A stretch of 64,000 bases of DNA from Alternaria dauci (lineage: Eukaryota; Ascomycota; Dothideomycetes; Pleosporales; Pleosporaceae). Both the position numbers and the translations under genes were made by a program. The notes beneath the pieces are model-generated. The model was not told the DNA's origin, searched no databases, and worked only from the letters and a program-made list of their open reading frames with translations. How positions within the stretch are numbered: the first letter of the stretch is position 1; the number at the start of each line of letters is the position of its first letter. The DNA lies in the NCBI RefSeq assembly GCF_042100115.1, contig NC_091278.1, positions 2,604,001 through 2,668,000 of the forward strand. The letters are read 5' to 3'. This document shows positions 43,011 through 57,299 of the stretch, piece after piece.

Positions 43011-44946
43011 ATGCATTCATTCTTTTCTACAATCACTGGCCTTGCTTCCCTACTCTCGTTACTCGGCAATGTACAAGCTTTATCCAACTCAACCAACGGT
43101 CCCTCGTGTGGAGTTGCAAAGGCGGACGACAGTTCCTACTTCAGTGTTGTTGGAGTCCAAGGAACAGGGGTCCATCCGCGACAGGAGCTTCGTGAGCTTG
43201 AGAAAGACACGGAACTATGGAACATCTTCATCCAAGCGTTTGCTCGCTTCCAGGCTATGGACCAGAGTCAAAAGACGTCTTTCTACCAGGTCGCAGGTAT
43301 GTTATCCTTGTTATCACTAGGAAGATCACTGACATCTGCGAGGCATACATGGGGCTCCCTTCAAAGAATGGGACGGCGTGAAGGGAATAGCTGGTCAAGA
43401 GATGATGGGCTACTGCCCTCACACTTCTAGCATGTTCGGTCCCTGGCACCGGCCGTATCTCGCGCTATTCGAGCAGGTTCTCCATGATCGCGCCGTGGAC
43501 GTTGCCAATGAGTATTCTATCGGCGAGGCCCGTAACAAGGCCTTGGAAATTGCCAAACGCGTACGCCTTCCATACTTGGACTGGGCGATGAATCCGCCGA
43601 ACGCCCAGGAAGGCGTGATACCTGAAAGTGTGCGTTGCCGAACGCACACGGTCACTTTCCCCAATGGAACCGTAGCGGATATCCCAAACCCGCTATATCG
43701 ATACGATTTTCATCCTCTGAAGTACGAAGACTTTGCTGCTCTGAGCGAATTCGAGTTCAAGAACTGGAACCACACGATTCGGTACCCACTTGAGCCGCAT
43801 GCCGCCAATGCTACCAGTCGTGACAGCGAAGTCAACGCGCGAGTTGGCAGACAGCAACCTAATCTTCGCGATATGCTTTACAAGTTATTGACGACCTACC
43901 AGCCGTTCAGTCAGGTAAGTAACAAGGCGAATGGTGGCAAGATTGGAAATTTCGAGACGCTTCACGATGGTCTGCACAACGTGTTCGGATTGGGTCACAT
44001 GGGTATCGTTGAGGTTTCAGCGTTCGATCCCATCTTCTGGTTCCATCATTGCAATATCGATCGAATCATTGCCATATATCAGGCTCGCTATCCTGATACT
44101 TGGATCGAAGACGCCGTACAGTATTCAGGCAACTTCGCCGTCGCCAAGGGTGGCGTTCTCGGAACTGCTTCGCCACTAGCACCGTTCCATATGAATGCCC
44201 TCGGTGACATGTGGACTGCCACCACTTCGCGGAACTGGACTTCTTTTGGATATACCTACCCTGAGGTCGCCAACAACCCTAGCAATGCGACACTGACGTC
44301 TTCCATCAACCACCTGTACAAGTCTCAGACTCAGGGCTTGAGCGACACGAACTCGACACTTCCAGCCCCGGGTGGTAGCACGAATAACCACACCACACAG
44401 GCTACCGACTGGCAATGCGAAGTCAACATGCCAACCGATATCAAGATATCCTACTCCGTTCGTGCCTTCCTTGGCGAGCCCAGCTCCAACCCCATCGACT
44501 GGCCTACGGATCCCAACTACGTTGGTCAGCTCGCGTCTATGTCATCTCCACGAATGAGTTCTTCCGTCATCGTCACGGGCAATATTCGCCTGACCGAGAA
44601 GCTGGCGCAGAAGCATGCTTCCGGCGAGCTCAAGAGCCTGGACAAGGAAACTGTGCAAGCCTATCTCAAGGAGAAGTTTAGCTGGCGCATCCAGGCTCTG
44701 GACTTCAGCGAGATCCCACGCAACAACCCACCAGCAGGCTTAAATGTCACCGTCTTCAACGTGCCAGTCAGCATCCCAGAATCCGATACCGAAGTGCCTA
44801 CCTGGAACGGCGATGTCGAGTACAATGACGACATTGAAGGGAACCCGCCCGTATATAATGGACCCGGGCCTGACGGCACGAACTCGACACTCCCAGCTGA
44901 TCAGGCGAGTGGATCGTATAATGCTGGCACTGGCGAGTTTGAGTGA
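43011..44946 (+). CDS. Secreted tyrosinase (type-3 copper), 2 exons, 629 aa, with possible read-through tail
   Basis: Exons 43011-43296 and 43343-44946; 46-bp intron (GTATGT..GCGAG, branch CTGAC), phase 1. The signal peptide is MHSFFSTITGLASLLSLLGN. CuA ligands are His98 (split region GIHG), His122 (YCPH) and His131 (GPWHRPYLALFEQ); CuB ligands are His303 and His307 (LHDGLH) and His330 (FWFHHCNIDR). A C-terminal beta domain follows (DWQCEVNMPTDIKISYSVRA). Family reaction: o-hydroxylation and oxidation of phenols to quinones, here extracellular, possibly for melanin or phenolic detoxification. Many N-glycosylation sequons. The frame ends at TGA 44944-44946 but remains open and protein-like to 45207. 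Confidence 0.92.
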
Positions 44947-45207
44947 AAGAAAGCACCGGATATTGCGCCGGTGCCGGCGGGCCCCAAGATTGAAACTATG
45001 CTCTTGGAGTCTGTCATCACGCAGTATGTGACGCTTGGTGCTTCTTCTACCCAGACACCCACGCCTATTTCCACGGTTACTCCTCAGGTTTCTAGTACGG
45101 AGGTTATATCGGAGGCGCCCGAGTTTACCGCGCCCGAACCGACTGCGCCTGCTGATCCTAGGACTACGGTTGTGACTTCCGTGATCATGGAGTATGTCAC
45201 TGTATAG
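44947..45207 (+). other. In-frame extension beyond the tyrosinase TGA, 86 codons
   Basis: Directly in frame with the tyrosinase. It encodes a Thr/Pro/Ser-rich tail with two related hydrophobic segments (LLESVITQYVTLGASS and VVTSVIMEYVTV), typical of a mucin-like linker and a short C-terminal motif. The TGA before it could be a CGA arginine codon mutated by one transition. TGA is followed by AAG, not the CTA context of known fungal read-through. Confidence 0.5.
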
Positions 45208-45829
45208 TCACCCGTGCCCATCCGCTTCATTTCGACCTAGTTTTCCTTGGGTCCATTGCACTCGCTTCTGCTTAGTCCTCCTGCACGAGGCTATCCTCAC
45301 GCTTGTGCGCACTTGCACTAACACGCTCATTTCATGTTTTGGCACGTACACCATGACGCCTTACGCATTACGCTCGTTCCCTTCTTGATGCAAAAATAAA
45401 CCAACGCTTCCATTTGCATCCTTTCTAGCGTACCTCTCGTTTATTATGATCATCTCCCATGCCTAGCTCACTTGGACTGCCTTCACGTCGACTCATTCAT
45501 CTATAGTGAATCAGACAGATATAACATAAGAAACGGGATGCAAGGACGCTTACATCTGCTTTTATCCACAGTCCCTCGCAGAAGTGCGTCAGCGCGTCTA
45601 TCCGAAAGATGGTGCTGTCAATCAAAGCCTGTTATCACCACCGCTAGCCACCATTGTTCGCTCACTAGGCTTTGAACGGACGTGCTTCCGCAAAAACAAG
45701 AAAATCGCAATCAGGAAGGCTCTTGTTCAATAAGGCGTTGTAAACAACGTCCCTCCCTAGGTGCTAGGACACCCTCCGTGCTAGGATAAATAAGGAGTAC
45801 TTTGACTTTTAATAGATCGCTTTCTTTAC
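45208..45829. other. Downstream flank of tyrosinase, no gene
   Basis: GC-balanced sequence fading to AT-rich at about 45.8 kb. No feature recognised. Confidence 0.4.
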
Positions 45830-47099
45830 ATACATTAATACTAGCTATAAGCTAGTATTATTTATATTTATAGGCTATTTATAAACACCTTACGCTCCTT
45901 CTGTTTAAAATTTATATTACTATTACTACTACTTTATAAAAGTTATAGACAGTCTTCTATTCGTGTATAATAGTGTTCCTTTACTATATCTCTATTTAAG
46001 GAGTCTTACTTCCTACTATACTTATAGAAGGGTTCTATATAGAATTAAGAGCCTAAGGACGGCTTAGTAAGCTATAATCTACCTTACATCTACTATAATA
46101 CCTAGATCTATATAATATTACTACCCTACTTAGGAGTTTAGTTAGTAGGAAGTAAGCCTTACGTATCTTATATTATTATCTAAACTATAATTTATTTATT
46201 ATAGCTAATAGATCTATACGAAGCTTTACCTCCTTTATATATACTTAGTATATATAAAACCTAATAAAGGAGTAGTAATTAAAGTAATTACTAATAGCTA
46301 GACGTATATATATAATATATTATATCTACTTATTTATTTCTACGTTAATAGGTAACTCTTACTAAGTATTCTTCTAAGTGTAAAAATTATACTTTAGCAC
46401 TATTCTAATATATCTATACTACTAGAGCTTTCTATAGCTCTAGAACTTTACTTATCTATATTCGTTAGGTAGATATCTCTAGCTCTAGTAGGTATAACGT
46501 TTAGTTAGTACCCTTATACTTATAACTATATTTTACTTTACCTTTCTCTATAGTAGCTTTATATTTAGTAGTATACTTTACTTATACCTCTTTAAGGTCC
46601 TTATAACTTATTACTGTTACTTTCCCCTTCCTAAGTATAACTAATTAAGTTATTTAGTAGACTTTAGCTTTATTATTAATCTTATATAGAAGCTAATTAT
46701 AGTCCTATAGTAGGTCTTATCTAGCTAATACGATTTTTATAGTATTTATAAGCTTCTAGATACGTCTTTAAAGGTACTACTTACTTTCTTTATTAAGTAT
46801 AGAAATATCCTATTTAATTAACTTATATAATAATATTAGACCCTCTATATTTACTAGTATTACTAGTATTATAGGCGTTAGTAGTACTTTATCTTAAGAG
46901 TAGAGTTATATAATCTTACTAGCTATAGAAAGAGTAAGGTCTATAGGTAGTATTAGTATATATTATAGTACCCTCTCTAGGTTTAATAGAAATAGGCTAC
47001 TTATAGCTTAGTTAGCTATAATATTTTTTTATATTAATACTCTATTCTATATAGGATTATAGAGATAAGTAAAGTACTCTTTACTAATTATATTTAATT

Positions 47100-47556
47100 T
47101 CTCTTATTTTCTATAAGTATAGGGGTATTATTAAAATTTAACTTTAAAAAAATAAAAAGCAGCTATCTCTCTACTTATTAGTTATAAAAGTTAATAAAAA
47201 AGATAAAGTAATAATATAGTTTAAATATAAGACTAATTAGTATTTTATAGTAGTAAAGCTCTAATATCTATATATAAAAACTAAAGTTAAAATACTTTTA
47301 CTAAAAGTAACTAAAAAAAAATACTTATTAAACCTTAGGAGGGTGTAATAGGGATTACTAGCTATTAGCTAATAATATAATAATAATATATTATAAAAGG
47401 GAGAGAGAATATAGTATATTTACTATAACTAAGAGGAGGTTATATAAAAACCTAGCTACTTCTAACCTTTATACTAATACTAACTTATAAGCTTTAATAC
47501 TATATATAATTATTTTATACTATATATAACTACCTTATATATAAATACTATTTAGT
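47100..47556 (+). repeat. Repeat family C, copy 1
   Basis: About 440 bp aligning with 58637-59084, same orientation. It has long near-identical tracts (for example ACTAATTAGTATTTTATAGT and AAAACCTAGCTACTTCTAAC). It is probably an LTR of another element. It directly abuts the outer gypsy LTR. Confidence 0.65.
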
Positions 47557-48044
47557 TATTATAAGGTAATATAAAGGATCTCTCCTTAATATAGGTTATA
47601 TAGTAAGAGACTATTAGGTAACTATATTAGAAGGTAAGGATTAATATAGGGCGCTAATTAGGTAATTTAGCCTCCTACTAAGAACTAGCCTCTTATTAAG
47701 AAAGGGAAGCTAGTAGTATAAGGGAAGCTATATCCTCCTAAACCTCCCTTAGGAGTAAGTAATAGAGGGAAGCTAAAAAAGATAAGACCTAAAGTAATAA
47801 GTATAAGAATATATTAGATCTTATTATTATACTTATTATAGTTAACTTAAATAGTTTATCTCTTATATAGATTATTAACTAGTTATTCTATTATTTATAG
47901 AATTAGTAGTAATTATCTCTTAGTTATAATAATAACTCTTTTCTACCTAATTATTCTATATCCTACCTTATAGACTATTACCTAAGCCTAACTTACCTTA
48001 GTATAGACTAAGCTTAGAGAAGTATAGTAAACCCCTATATAATA
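47557..48044 (+). repeat. 5' LTR of the outer gypsy element (RIPed)
   Basis: 488 bp, starting TATTATAAGG (TGTTACAAGG in the intact copy) and ending AATA (AACA). Conserved tract: AAGCTTAGAGAAGTATAGTA near the 3' end. Confidence 0.85.
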
Positions 48045-50600
48045 CTTTAACTACCTTAGATATTAGTAGATATTTAACTAATAGATTTACTTAATTAAGA
48101 TTTAATATAGTGTCCCTAAGAGTAGTATAGAATAATAGGGCTTAGGGTCTAAGACCCTTAACGCTAGTAGCTATACCTATTAATAATAAAATACTTAATA
48201 TATCTAACTTAGACTTAGAGGAAAACCCTAGTAATAAAGAGCTATAAAATCTTAAGTAATAGGCCCTTATTTAGGCTTAGTAGATAGCTAAGATATAGAA
48301 TATAATTAATTAACTTATAAGCTAGCTAATAGCTACCCCTAATAAATAACCTATTTCTACTAAGAAACCTAAGATAGTATTACTAGAGAAATATAGTAAA
48401 GAATAAGAAAAACTATAAGTATTTCTTACTAATACTAACCTATACTATAAGTATAATAAGGTACCTAATAACTAGGAAAAGATCCTTATAGCTAGTATAT
48501 ATATAAAGGATAAGGCTTCTAATTAGATATAACCCTATATAGATAATTACCTACTAGATATAGAATATATAAGTACTAAAGAAGGAACCTATACTTTATT
48601 TATAAGTTAGATAGAGTTTAAATAAAAGATAAGATATATCTTTAGAGAAGTAGACACTTAGAACTAAGTAAAGAAGAAGATTACTTACCTAAGGTAGACT
48701 ATATTAGTATTAGTATATATAGTAGAATTTAAGTAACTATAAGTATAGATTAACTAAAATAATATAGTACTTTAAATAGTATTTAAAGTAGGCCTTAAAG
48801 AAAATATTAAAGATAGCCTTATATACTATAATAAACCTAGAATATTATATACTCTAATTAAGTTAGCTATATATATAGATAATAGGCTTTAGGAATAAAA
48901 TAACTAAAAGAAATACTTCTAACCTAACCTACTAAGTATAAAGAAGTAACGTAGGAGGTATAATAAAGATAGTAATACTATTATAACTAGTAAGGTATAG
49001 GAAAAGGCTAAAGATAAAAGAACCTAAGGATAGAGATAAGATAGTCTCTCTAAGGAAGAACGCTAGAAGCGTTATAATAATAAAGTATATCTCTAATATA
49101 GTAAAGTAGGACACTTTACCTAAGACTATAAAGAAGATTAAGTTAAATAGATAGCTATTAAAATTAGGATAATTAGATAAGGTATACTACACTTAACTTA
49201 GATAGAGCTAGATAATAACCTAAGTAACCTAGACCTTTATAAAGAAGTAAGGTTAGCTAATAAGGAAGCTTTTATAATTATCCTATAAGTTAAGATAAGT
49301 AATAAGGTTTTAGCTATAGATAAGCTAAAAGCTAAGGACTAGAAAGTTAAGGGTAAAGTTATTTTAAAATAATTAGCTAACTAGTAGTATTAGATATATA
49401 GAGATACTATATACTATACTAATAACTATAGGATTTAAAGATAAATTATAATTACTAGTAAGGATATTAAAGCTATAGGGTACTAAGTAGTAACCTAATA
49501 ACCCTACTTTAAAGACTTAGAAGTTAAGGGTAAGGCCTAAGAAATATCTAAAGAAGAAGAAGATACTAAGGAATATAAAAAAATATATTAGTATAATTAT
49601 AAGACTAATTATAAGTTCTATAAGGAGGATAAAGAAAAGTATAAGATAGACTAAGATTAGTACTATTACCTAAGTCTTTAGGTAGATAAATATCTAGCTA
49701 ATAATAACTACGTCTAAAAACTAAAGAAAGTAGAAATGTATAAATAAATCCTTTAGACGTAATATAAGAATAGGTATTACTTCTATTATAAGTAGCTAAA
49801 GGAAGTATATAAGGTAGATAACTATTACTATTATACCCTAGTATTAAATATCTATAAAGTTATAGACTATAAGATTTATAAAGCTAAGAAGGCTTAACTA
49901 AAGAAGAGAATTACTAAGAAGGAGATTCCTTATTAGAATATTTATTAGAGCTTCTATTATAATAATAGGTACTTAACGTACTATAGCTTAAAGAATAATA
50001 TAAGCTACTTTCCTAAGTATAAGAAAAGTAAATAGTTAAAAAACTAAGATATTATTAGTTATAAGATTATACTAATAAAGGTATACCTAAAAGGACCCTT
50101 AGGAAGGTATGGGATACTAATAGTTAAGTAAAGTAGCTACTTATAACTATATCTATACTAGGTTAAGATATTTAGGTACTTATAGATAGTAGGGCTATAA
50201 GAATAATAATCTTACCTAGAGTAGTAGAGAAGTATAGGATACCTTACTAGATTAAGAAAAAACTAGTACTAGTAGTACTAGCTAATAAAAAACCTATAGA
50301 ATATAGAGGTAGTATAATAAGGTTAGAGATAAAACTAATAAAGCTATAAATAGTAGGTATTAAGTACCTTATAAATATTAATATTATAGATTTAAGAGGA
50401 CTAGATATATTAATAGGTTATAACTAGCTAGATACTTATAACCTTACTATTAATTAGTAAATATAGATAATACTTAGAAGAGAATCTATATATAAGGTTA
50501 CTAGAGTATATAGAAGAGTAAGCCTAAAGGACTAGAGCTTAACCTAAGATAGGAGGTTTAGTAAGATCTTACCTTATAAGATTATAAGAATCTATAAGAA

Positions 50601-50832
50601 TATAATAGGTAGTTATAGGTAATAGTATTTACTTTATACTATAAGAGAATAGTAGGGGATAGCTCTATATTCTAATAGTATACTAGAGAAAGTAATAATA
50701 ATAATTCTTACTAGTCTTCCTACGCGTAAAGTGTAAGTTAAGAGTAAGTTTCTTATCTATAGAGATAATAAGAGAAGTAATTATATTAGGACCTTAGTAC
50801 TCTTCTAGCTAAGCTATATCCTATATATTATA
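50601..50832 (-). repeat. Left (3') LTR of nested gypsy
   Basis: 232 bp, starts TATAATAGGTAG, ends ATATTATA; the same unit as the solo LTRs at 12201 and 37840. Confidence 0.85.
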
Positions 50833-51929
50833 GAACTTCCCCTCTTAGGCTAGCGTCCTTAATAGTCTTAGCCTTAATAAAAACCTAAAATCCTTATTAG
50901 AAAATAGGAAAGGAGTATCTAGTCTTTTAGTCTACCTTATATACGTTTATCTTATACTATATAGATATAGCGTTAGGGTAAAGTATATTATATTTATTAC
51001 TAGGTCTAGGAGTAGTATAAAGGTAACTAAGGATTTTAGGATAAGTTACCCTTATACTTTTACTTTATTATAGTAAAAGTAATTTTTTATTTACTTCCTC
51101 TTTAGGGTTATAGAATTTTTAGTAAAGTAAGAGTAGAATTTTCTATAGTAACTATATATTTATTATTTATTATAATAGAAATTTTTCTAACACCTTACTT
51201 AATACCTTTATACTAATACTAATATATACCTTAATTATACCCTCTACGTAAGCTATAAGCTTTCTAATATAGTCTATTATCCTAATCTATAATATATTAA
51301 GAAGTCCTACCTCTAGAATACTATAGTATTTACTTAGAGTAATAGTAATAAGTATACTAATATAATTACTACTTACGTAACTTACCTATACTATACTTAA
51401 ACTATCTATAAGTAAAAGTAGATTTATAAGAAGCTAGATAAGTATTACTATAATTACTATAGTTCTAGTAACTATAGTAGTTATACTTTAGTAAGTTCTT
51501 TAAAGTCTTTTAGGCGTATTATACTTTAGCTAATCTTTATAAGTTCTTACTAACTTAAATACCTATATTAATTATCTATACTACTTACGTATAAAGTATA
51601 ATACTACTATAAGGGGTACTACTACTCCTAAGACTAATACTATAGTACTTTATATAAGTATTAAGCTTATATATACGTAGCGCTAGTTTAACTTAGAGCT
51701 TACTAACTACTAATATATTATTACTTACTCTAGGACTCCTTTAGGAGTTCTTACTTAGATTCTTATAACTTCTACTAACTTTCTTAGCTTAATTCTAGTT
51801 AAGTAGTATAAGATTACTACTACTTTAGAGTAGTTAGTTAGTTATATAGTAATTATAGTATACTCTTATACTTTATCTTTTAACCTTATTTATCTTAACT
51901 AACTTTTTCTAAAATAGTACTAGTAGTAA

Positions 51930-52150
51930 TAGTAATAATAATAATAATAATAATAAAGGTTTATTAGATAAGGAGAGTAAGGATAGTACTACTAATATAC
52001 TAGCTATATAGCTAGAAAATACTAGGTCTAAGTATAGTATAAATAAAGATAGTAAGGATAGTAAAGATAGTAGAGATAGTAAGAGTAATAAAAGTAGTAA
52101 AGGTAGTAAGGATAGTAAAGGTAGTAAAGATAATAAAGATAGTAAGGCTT
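51930..52150 (+). repeat. AGT/AAT-type simple repeats inside nested gypsy
   Basis: Runs of AAT and of AGTAAAG/AGTAAGG-like units. Perhaps a degenerate Ser/Lys-rich or spacer region of the element. Confidence 0.6.
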
Positions 52151-55100
52151 AATTTTTTCTTTTTTTATATTTTTTACTTTTTATATACGTAGATACCTAA
52201 AATCTTATACTATAGGATTTACGCCTTAAGTGCGTTATAAATTCTTTTATTATACTCTTTTTTATTACTTTATATACTATAAGCTTTATAATACTTTAAA
52301 GTCTTAGAGTAGTTCTTCTATATCTTTAAAGTTAAAGGCTAAGGTCTAAGTATCCTAAGATTTATTATATTCTTTCTATCTTAGCTAGTACTATAACTAG
52401 CCTTTTCTTATATATTTTCTAAGGATTTTTTTAACTTCCTAAACTTCTTAACCTTCTAGGGTAACTTCTAGTAGTTATATATTATTATTATTATTTTTCC
52501 TAGAATTCTATTATTCTAGAAGAGATACGTAGAAGATATTATAAATATAATAATAAGGTAGTAGAAGTAAGTAATATACCTATAACCTAACTATGTTCTA
52601 GACTTAAAATAGTCTAATATACTTACTAGAAAGCTTTTTACTAGGTTAGTTAACTAGGTTAATATACTTTATACTAAGGAGAATAAGGTCTCCTTTATAA
52701 GAAATATCTAGTTTATATTTCTTATTATAGTAGTAGCTTTAATATTCTTATACTTTTAATAGATAATTTATTACTACTATATATATACTATATATACGCT
52801 AAACTCTATCTACTATATTTAGTACCTCCCCCTCTTACTTACTATCCTTAGGAGGTATTATAAGTAAGGGGTACTTACTATAAATAAGGTAGAAAGGAGT
52901 AGCTTTTATTAATTTATAAATAGAGTTATTATAAGTAAATTATACTATTAATAATAATTAGACTTAGTTATCCTATTTTTTAGATGTAAAAATTCTTAAG
53001 TATTACTCTATAGTCTAATTCTAGTGTTTAGTTTACCTATCTATCTATAGATAGAAGGCTATACTAAGCTTATACTTTACTTATAGTTAGTAGTAGATCT
53101 CTATCTAAAATATAGAAGTAAATACTAAGCCTTAGTCTAATATAATACCTTTCTATACCCTGTATTTTAAAATAACCTAATTAAAGTAGGACTCTATAAA
53201 CTATTTTATATCCTAGGTTTTTAAAGTAGGTATATAGATAACTATCTTAGAGAAGTAGTTTATAATTATAAGTACTATATTAAAGACGTAACCTAATCTA
53301 TCTTTTAATAGTAGTAATCCTATAATAAAATCTAAAGAGACTTCCTTAAAGATATCTTCTAAGATTAGTAGTAATACTAGCTTACTATATTTACTATATT
53401 ATATAGCTTTACTTTTTTTATATATAGTATAAGTCCTTATATATTCCTAGATATCTTAGCTTAGTAATAGCTAATAGCAGTACCTATTAATAAGTTTAAG
53501 TATCCTTTATACACTAAAGTTACTTACTATATATATATTATAGTATTAGGATAAAATCTCCTACTTAATAGCTAGTTCCTCTAGAATATAAATTCTACTA
53601 TTATATCTTAGGACTTCTTTATAATTAGTATACTAAACTTATATACCTCTATAGCTTTAAGTATATAAAACCTACTTAGAGTTTATAACCTACTACTAGG
53701 TAAAGGTATCCCTTTACTATAACTAAAGTAGAATATCTAGTAAAGCTTTAGACTCTACTAATATAAGTTTACTACTAACTAATACCTTAGCTAGTAAGTA
53801 TAGTATATATAGTATATATCCTATAGTACTAGTAGTTAGGACTTAACTAGTTCTATAAATATTAGTAATATATATCTTATATATACTTACTAGACTAAGC
53901 CTAAGTATAGATCCTCTTACTCTACTAAGTTTATTCCTTACTAGAAGCTTATTCTATAAAGTAAGTAATAACTAAGTTAAGGATATATTCTCTTACTTAT
54001 AATCTACTCTTCTTAAAGGTCTATCTACTAGGTTAGTATTCCCTAAATAGTATTTTACTTTAAAATTAAATACTCCTAAATAAAGTACCTAATATACTTA
54101 ATAAGGCTAAGCCTCTATATAGTGTATATAGTGTATAAGTTATTATAATCTATTAAAACTTAGATAGTATAATAAGTACCCTCTAGGTAATACTACTACC
54201 ATTTAAAGCTTTATACTATATCTAGAAGTTTAAGATTTTATACCTTATAATTTAGTTTTATAGCCTAACACTTTCTTAAGATAAATACTACTAAGTACTA
54301 TTTCTTATCTTTAAATAGCTAAGAAAGTATACTAAAGACTATAAATATTAAGGTATCTATCTTAATATAAATCTATAGTAATTTATTAAAGTAGTATAAG
54401 ATAGGTATATATATAAAGCGCTCTTTTAGCTTAGTAAAAGTAGCTTCTATAGTATTATCTTAGTAGAAGACTTAATTCCCTTTTAGAATATTAGTAAGGG
54501 TAGCTATTTCCTAAGTATAGTACTTAATAAAGTATTAATAGAAATTAGTAAACACTAAGAAGGATTATAGCCCCTTAATACTAGTTAGGGTTAGCTGTTA
54601 GAGTACTATCTCTATACGTATAGGATTAGCGTAAATACTACTCTTTATAATAATAAATCCTAAGAAATAGACTTTAATAGCTATAAAAGTATACTTCTCT
54701 AAGTTTATATAAAGTTTAGCTTCCCTAAGGGACTAAAGTATAGTATATACTATACGCTAGTATAGCTTAAGATTATTATTATAAGTATAGATAAGAATAT
54801 TATTAAGGTAGACTATATAAATATAGTCTAAATATCTACTAAACGCCTTATTAATATAGGCCTAAAAGCTTACTAGAGTATTTATTAGCCTAAAAGGTAT
54901 GACTAAGTACTTAAAGTAGCTATATTAAGTTTAAAAAGCTATCTTCTATTTATCTCTTACTTTTATTTATATATAATAGTAGGCGTCCTTAAGATCTAGT
55001 ATTATATAGTATTATATACCTAATAGGTAATCTAGTATCTCTCTAATAAGTAGGAGTAAGTAATAATCTTTTATAGTAACTATATTTAGACCTCTATAAT

Positions 55101-57067
55101 CTATATAAAGGTAAAGTATACTATCTTTCTTTAGTATAAAGATAATTAGTAAGCCTATAAGGCTAGTACTATATTAGATCTATCCTTTATAAAGAGCCTC
55201 TTCTATATATTTATAGAGTAGTTAAAGCTTACGTAAAGAGAGTATATAGAGTAGTCTATATAGTAGCTCTTTACCTAGTTAGATAGGAATTATATAATCT
55301 AAAATCTTATAACTTAGAAGAGTTATAGCCTTTATATTATTAAATATATCTATATATTCTAATAAAGTGTTAGGGATATATAGTTCCTACGCTATATAGA
55401 TATTATATATATATATATTATAGTTTAATAAAGTATTAGTTAATTAGAGAGTTCCTAAGAGGTAAGTAAAACTAGAATCCTTTTTACTTTTTTAGAGAGT
55501 CTCTATACTTACTAACTAAATATTAGCTTTAGTTAATCCTTAGTACTATTTTTAGTACCTATAATTAATAGAAATATCCTTTTATTTAAGAAAAAGATTC
55601 TTTAGGAGAAGAGGAAGTCCTTCTTTATCTACCTTATATATAGTTACTTAGGTAATATATTCTATACTATTATTATCTAATAAGTATACCTAGAATACGT
55701 ATACTACGTAAGTACCTTAATATTATAAACTAATCTATCCTAATCTTAAGAGCTTTATATTCTCTATAAGCTTTATACCTATTTCTATAGTAGTAATTTA
55801 ATTAATTAAACTAATATCTACTTAAGGATTAAGAATAACCCTAAGTTCTTTTTCTTAACTAGATTCTACTTATACACTATACGTACGCTTTATACCTAGT
55901 AAGATATTAATTAGTAACTACCTTACTAATCTTAAATTTTTAAGGAGGCTTACCCTTTTCCTACTTAGTTAATATTAATAAGTACTTAGTTTAGGTTACT
56001 ACTTTAGTACTTATTAGTATAGTACCCCTTCTTCTAGTACTTAAAGTATATAATTAAGCTATTATCTTTTAGCTTCTTTAGTAGGTTATACTATAGAGTT
56101 AGAGAAAGAGCCTCTCTATACTTTCCTTTATAAGCGCTTTAGGCCTATTATTTATATATAGAGGCTACTTTATATAAGTTTCTTTTAAGTATAGATACTA
56201 GTATAATAAAGTCCTTTCTAGTAGCTAGAACTTAATAATAATTAGTAATAGCTTATTATAACTTAGGCTATAGTTTTATAAATAAGTATTATACCTTTTA
56301 CTCCTTAATATAAGTAAAGAGTTAGTTTTCTAAGACTTCTAAGTAAGTAGTAAAAGAGTAAACTATCTAGTCTTTTTACTATATAGTATTATTATACGCT
56401 ATAGCTACTTTAAGACTATAGTTAATAGGATTAGAGAGTAAGTTAAGTAGGTACTACTTAAAGTATTCTTAGGTAGGATCCTCCCCTTATACTTTAAATA
56501 TACGCTTATAGTATATATACTAAAGCTCCTTAGGTTCTCCTCCTATATACTATATAGACTATAAAACTTTATTATAGTTAGTAGAAAACTCTTATAGTAG
56601 TAGTTAAAAAGCTATCTTATAAGAATAGATAAATTTATAATATTCTTTAATTATTTTTCCTTAGTACTCTATAGGGTCCTTAGGTTTTAAAGTATATTTT
56701 AGGTGTATAGCGCCTATAGGTTTAGGTGTATATTAGGTGCGCGTAATAGGATCCTTAGTGCTAAGGGTAATATAGCTTACTTCTACTTAGGGTATACCTT
56801 ATCCTATTTCTTCTAGCTATATAACTTTATCTTCTAGCTTATATAGCTATTAGAGGGTAAGTAGTTTATCCTATAATTTCTTAATAGTTATAATACACTT
56901 CTCTAGTATTATAAGTATATTTTCTACTAGTAGTATATATTTACTATATAGTATTTATATTAGGCTTAAAAGGCTAGAACTTTAGCTCCCTACCTTAGCT
57001 TAGGTAGTAGATTACGTTAAGGGAGCTATTCTTAGACTATTTACCTTATAGGAGAGAAGAATTATTA

Positions 57068-57299
57068 TATAAGAGGTAGTTATAGGTAATAGTATTTACT
57101 TTATACTATAAGAGAATAGTAGGGGATAACTCTATATTCTAATAGTATACTAGGGGAAGTAATAATAATAATTCTTACTAGTCTTCTTACGCGTAAAGCG
57201 TAGGTTAAGAGTAAGTTCCTCCTCTATAAAGATAATAAGAGAAGTAATTATATTAGGACCTTAGTGCCCTTCTAGCTAAGCTATATCCTATACGTTATA
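57068..57299 (-). repeat. Right (5') LTR of nested gypsy
   Basis: 232 bp, starts TATAAGAGGTAG, ends ATACGTTATA. It differs from the left LTR mostly by transitions. Confidence 0.85.

Larger units (their letters stand above)
50601..57299 (-). mobile_element. Nested gypsy-like LTR retrotransposon, 6.7 kb, RIPed, different family
   Basis: Two 232-bp LTRs (50601-50832 and 57068-57299) bound it, with the target duplication AAGAA on both sides (50596-50600 and 57300-57304) exactly at the break in the outer element's pol. Reading the minus strand, a purine tract (AAGAGGGGAAG) precedes the left LTR. The interior shows degenerate reverse-transcriptase sequence around 54950-54750 (the order DAYY.IRI.. 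then F.YLVIPF.L.N, then an aromatic Y-x-N-N active-site remnant). Interior sequence up to about 57000 is compatible with gag. About 51910-52150 holds trinucleotide-type simple repeats. Non-functional. Confidence 0.8.

Noticed and set aside
44944..44949. Known programmed read-through motif at the tyrosinase stop
   Set aside because: The established fungal context is TGA followed by CTA; here it is TGA AAG. The tail is reported, but not as a known read-through signal.
48932..49114. 60-codon minus-strand ORF in the RIPed gypsy element
   Set aside because: It is an antisense shadow of the decayed gag; hydrophobic only because RIP produced TTA/ATT codons.
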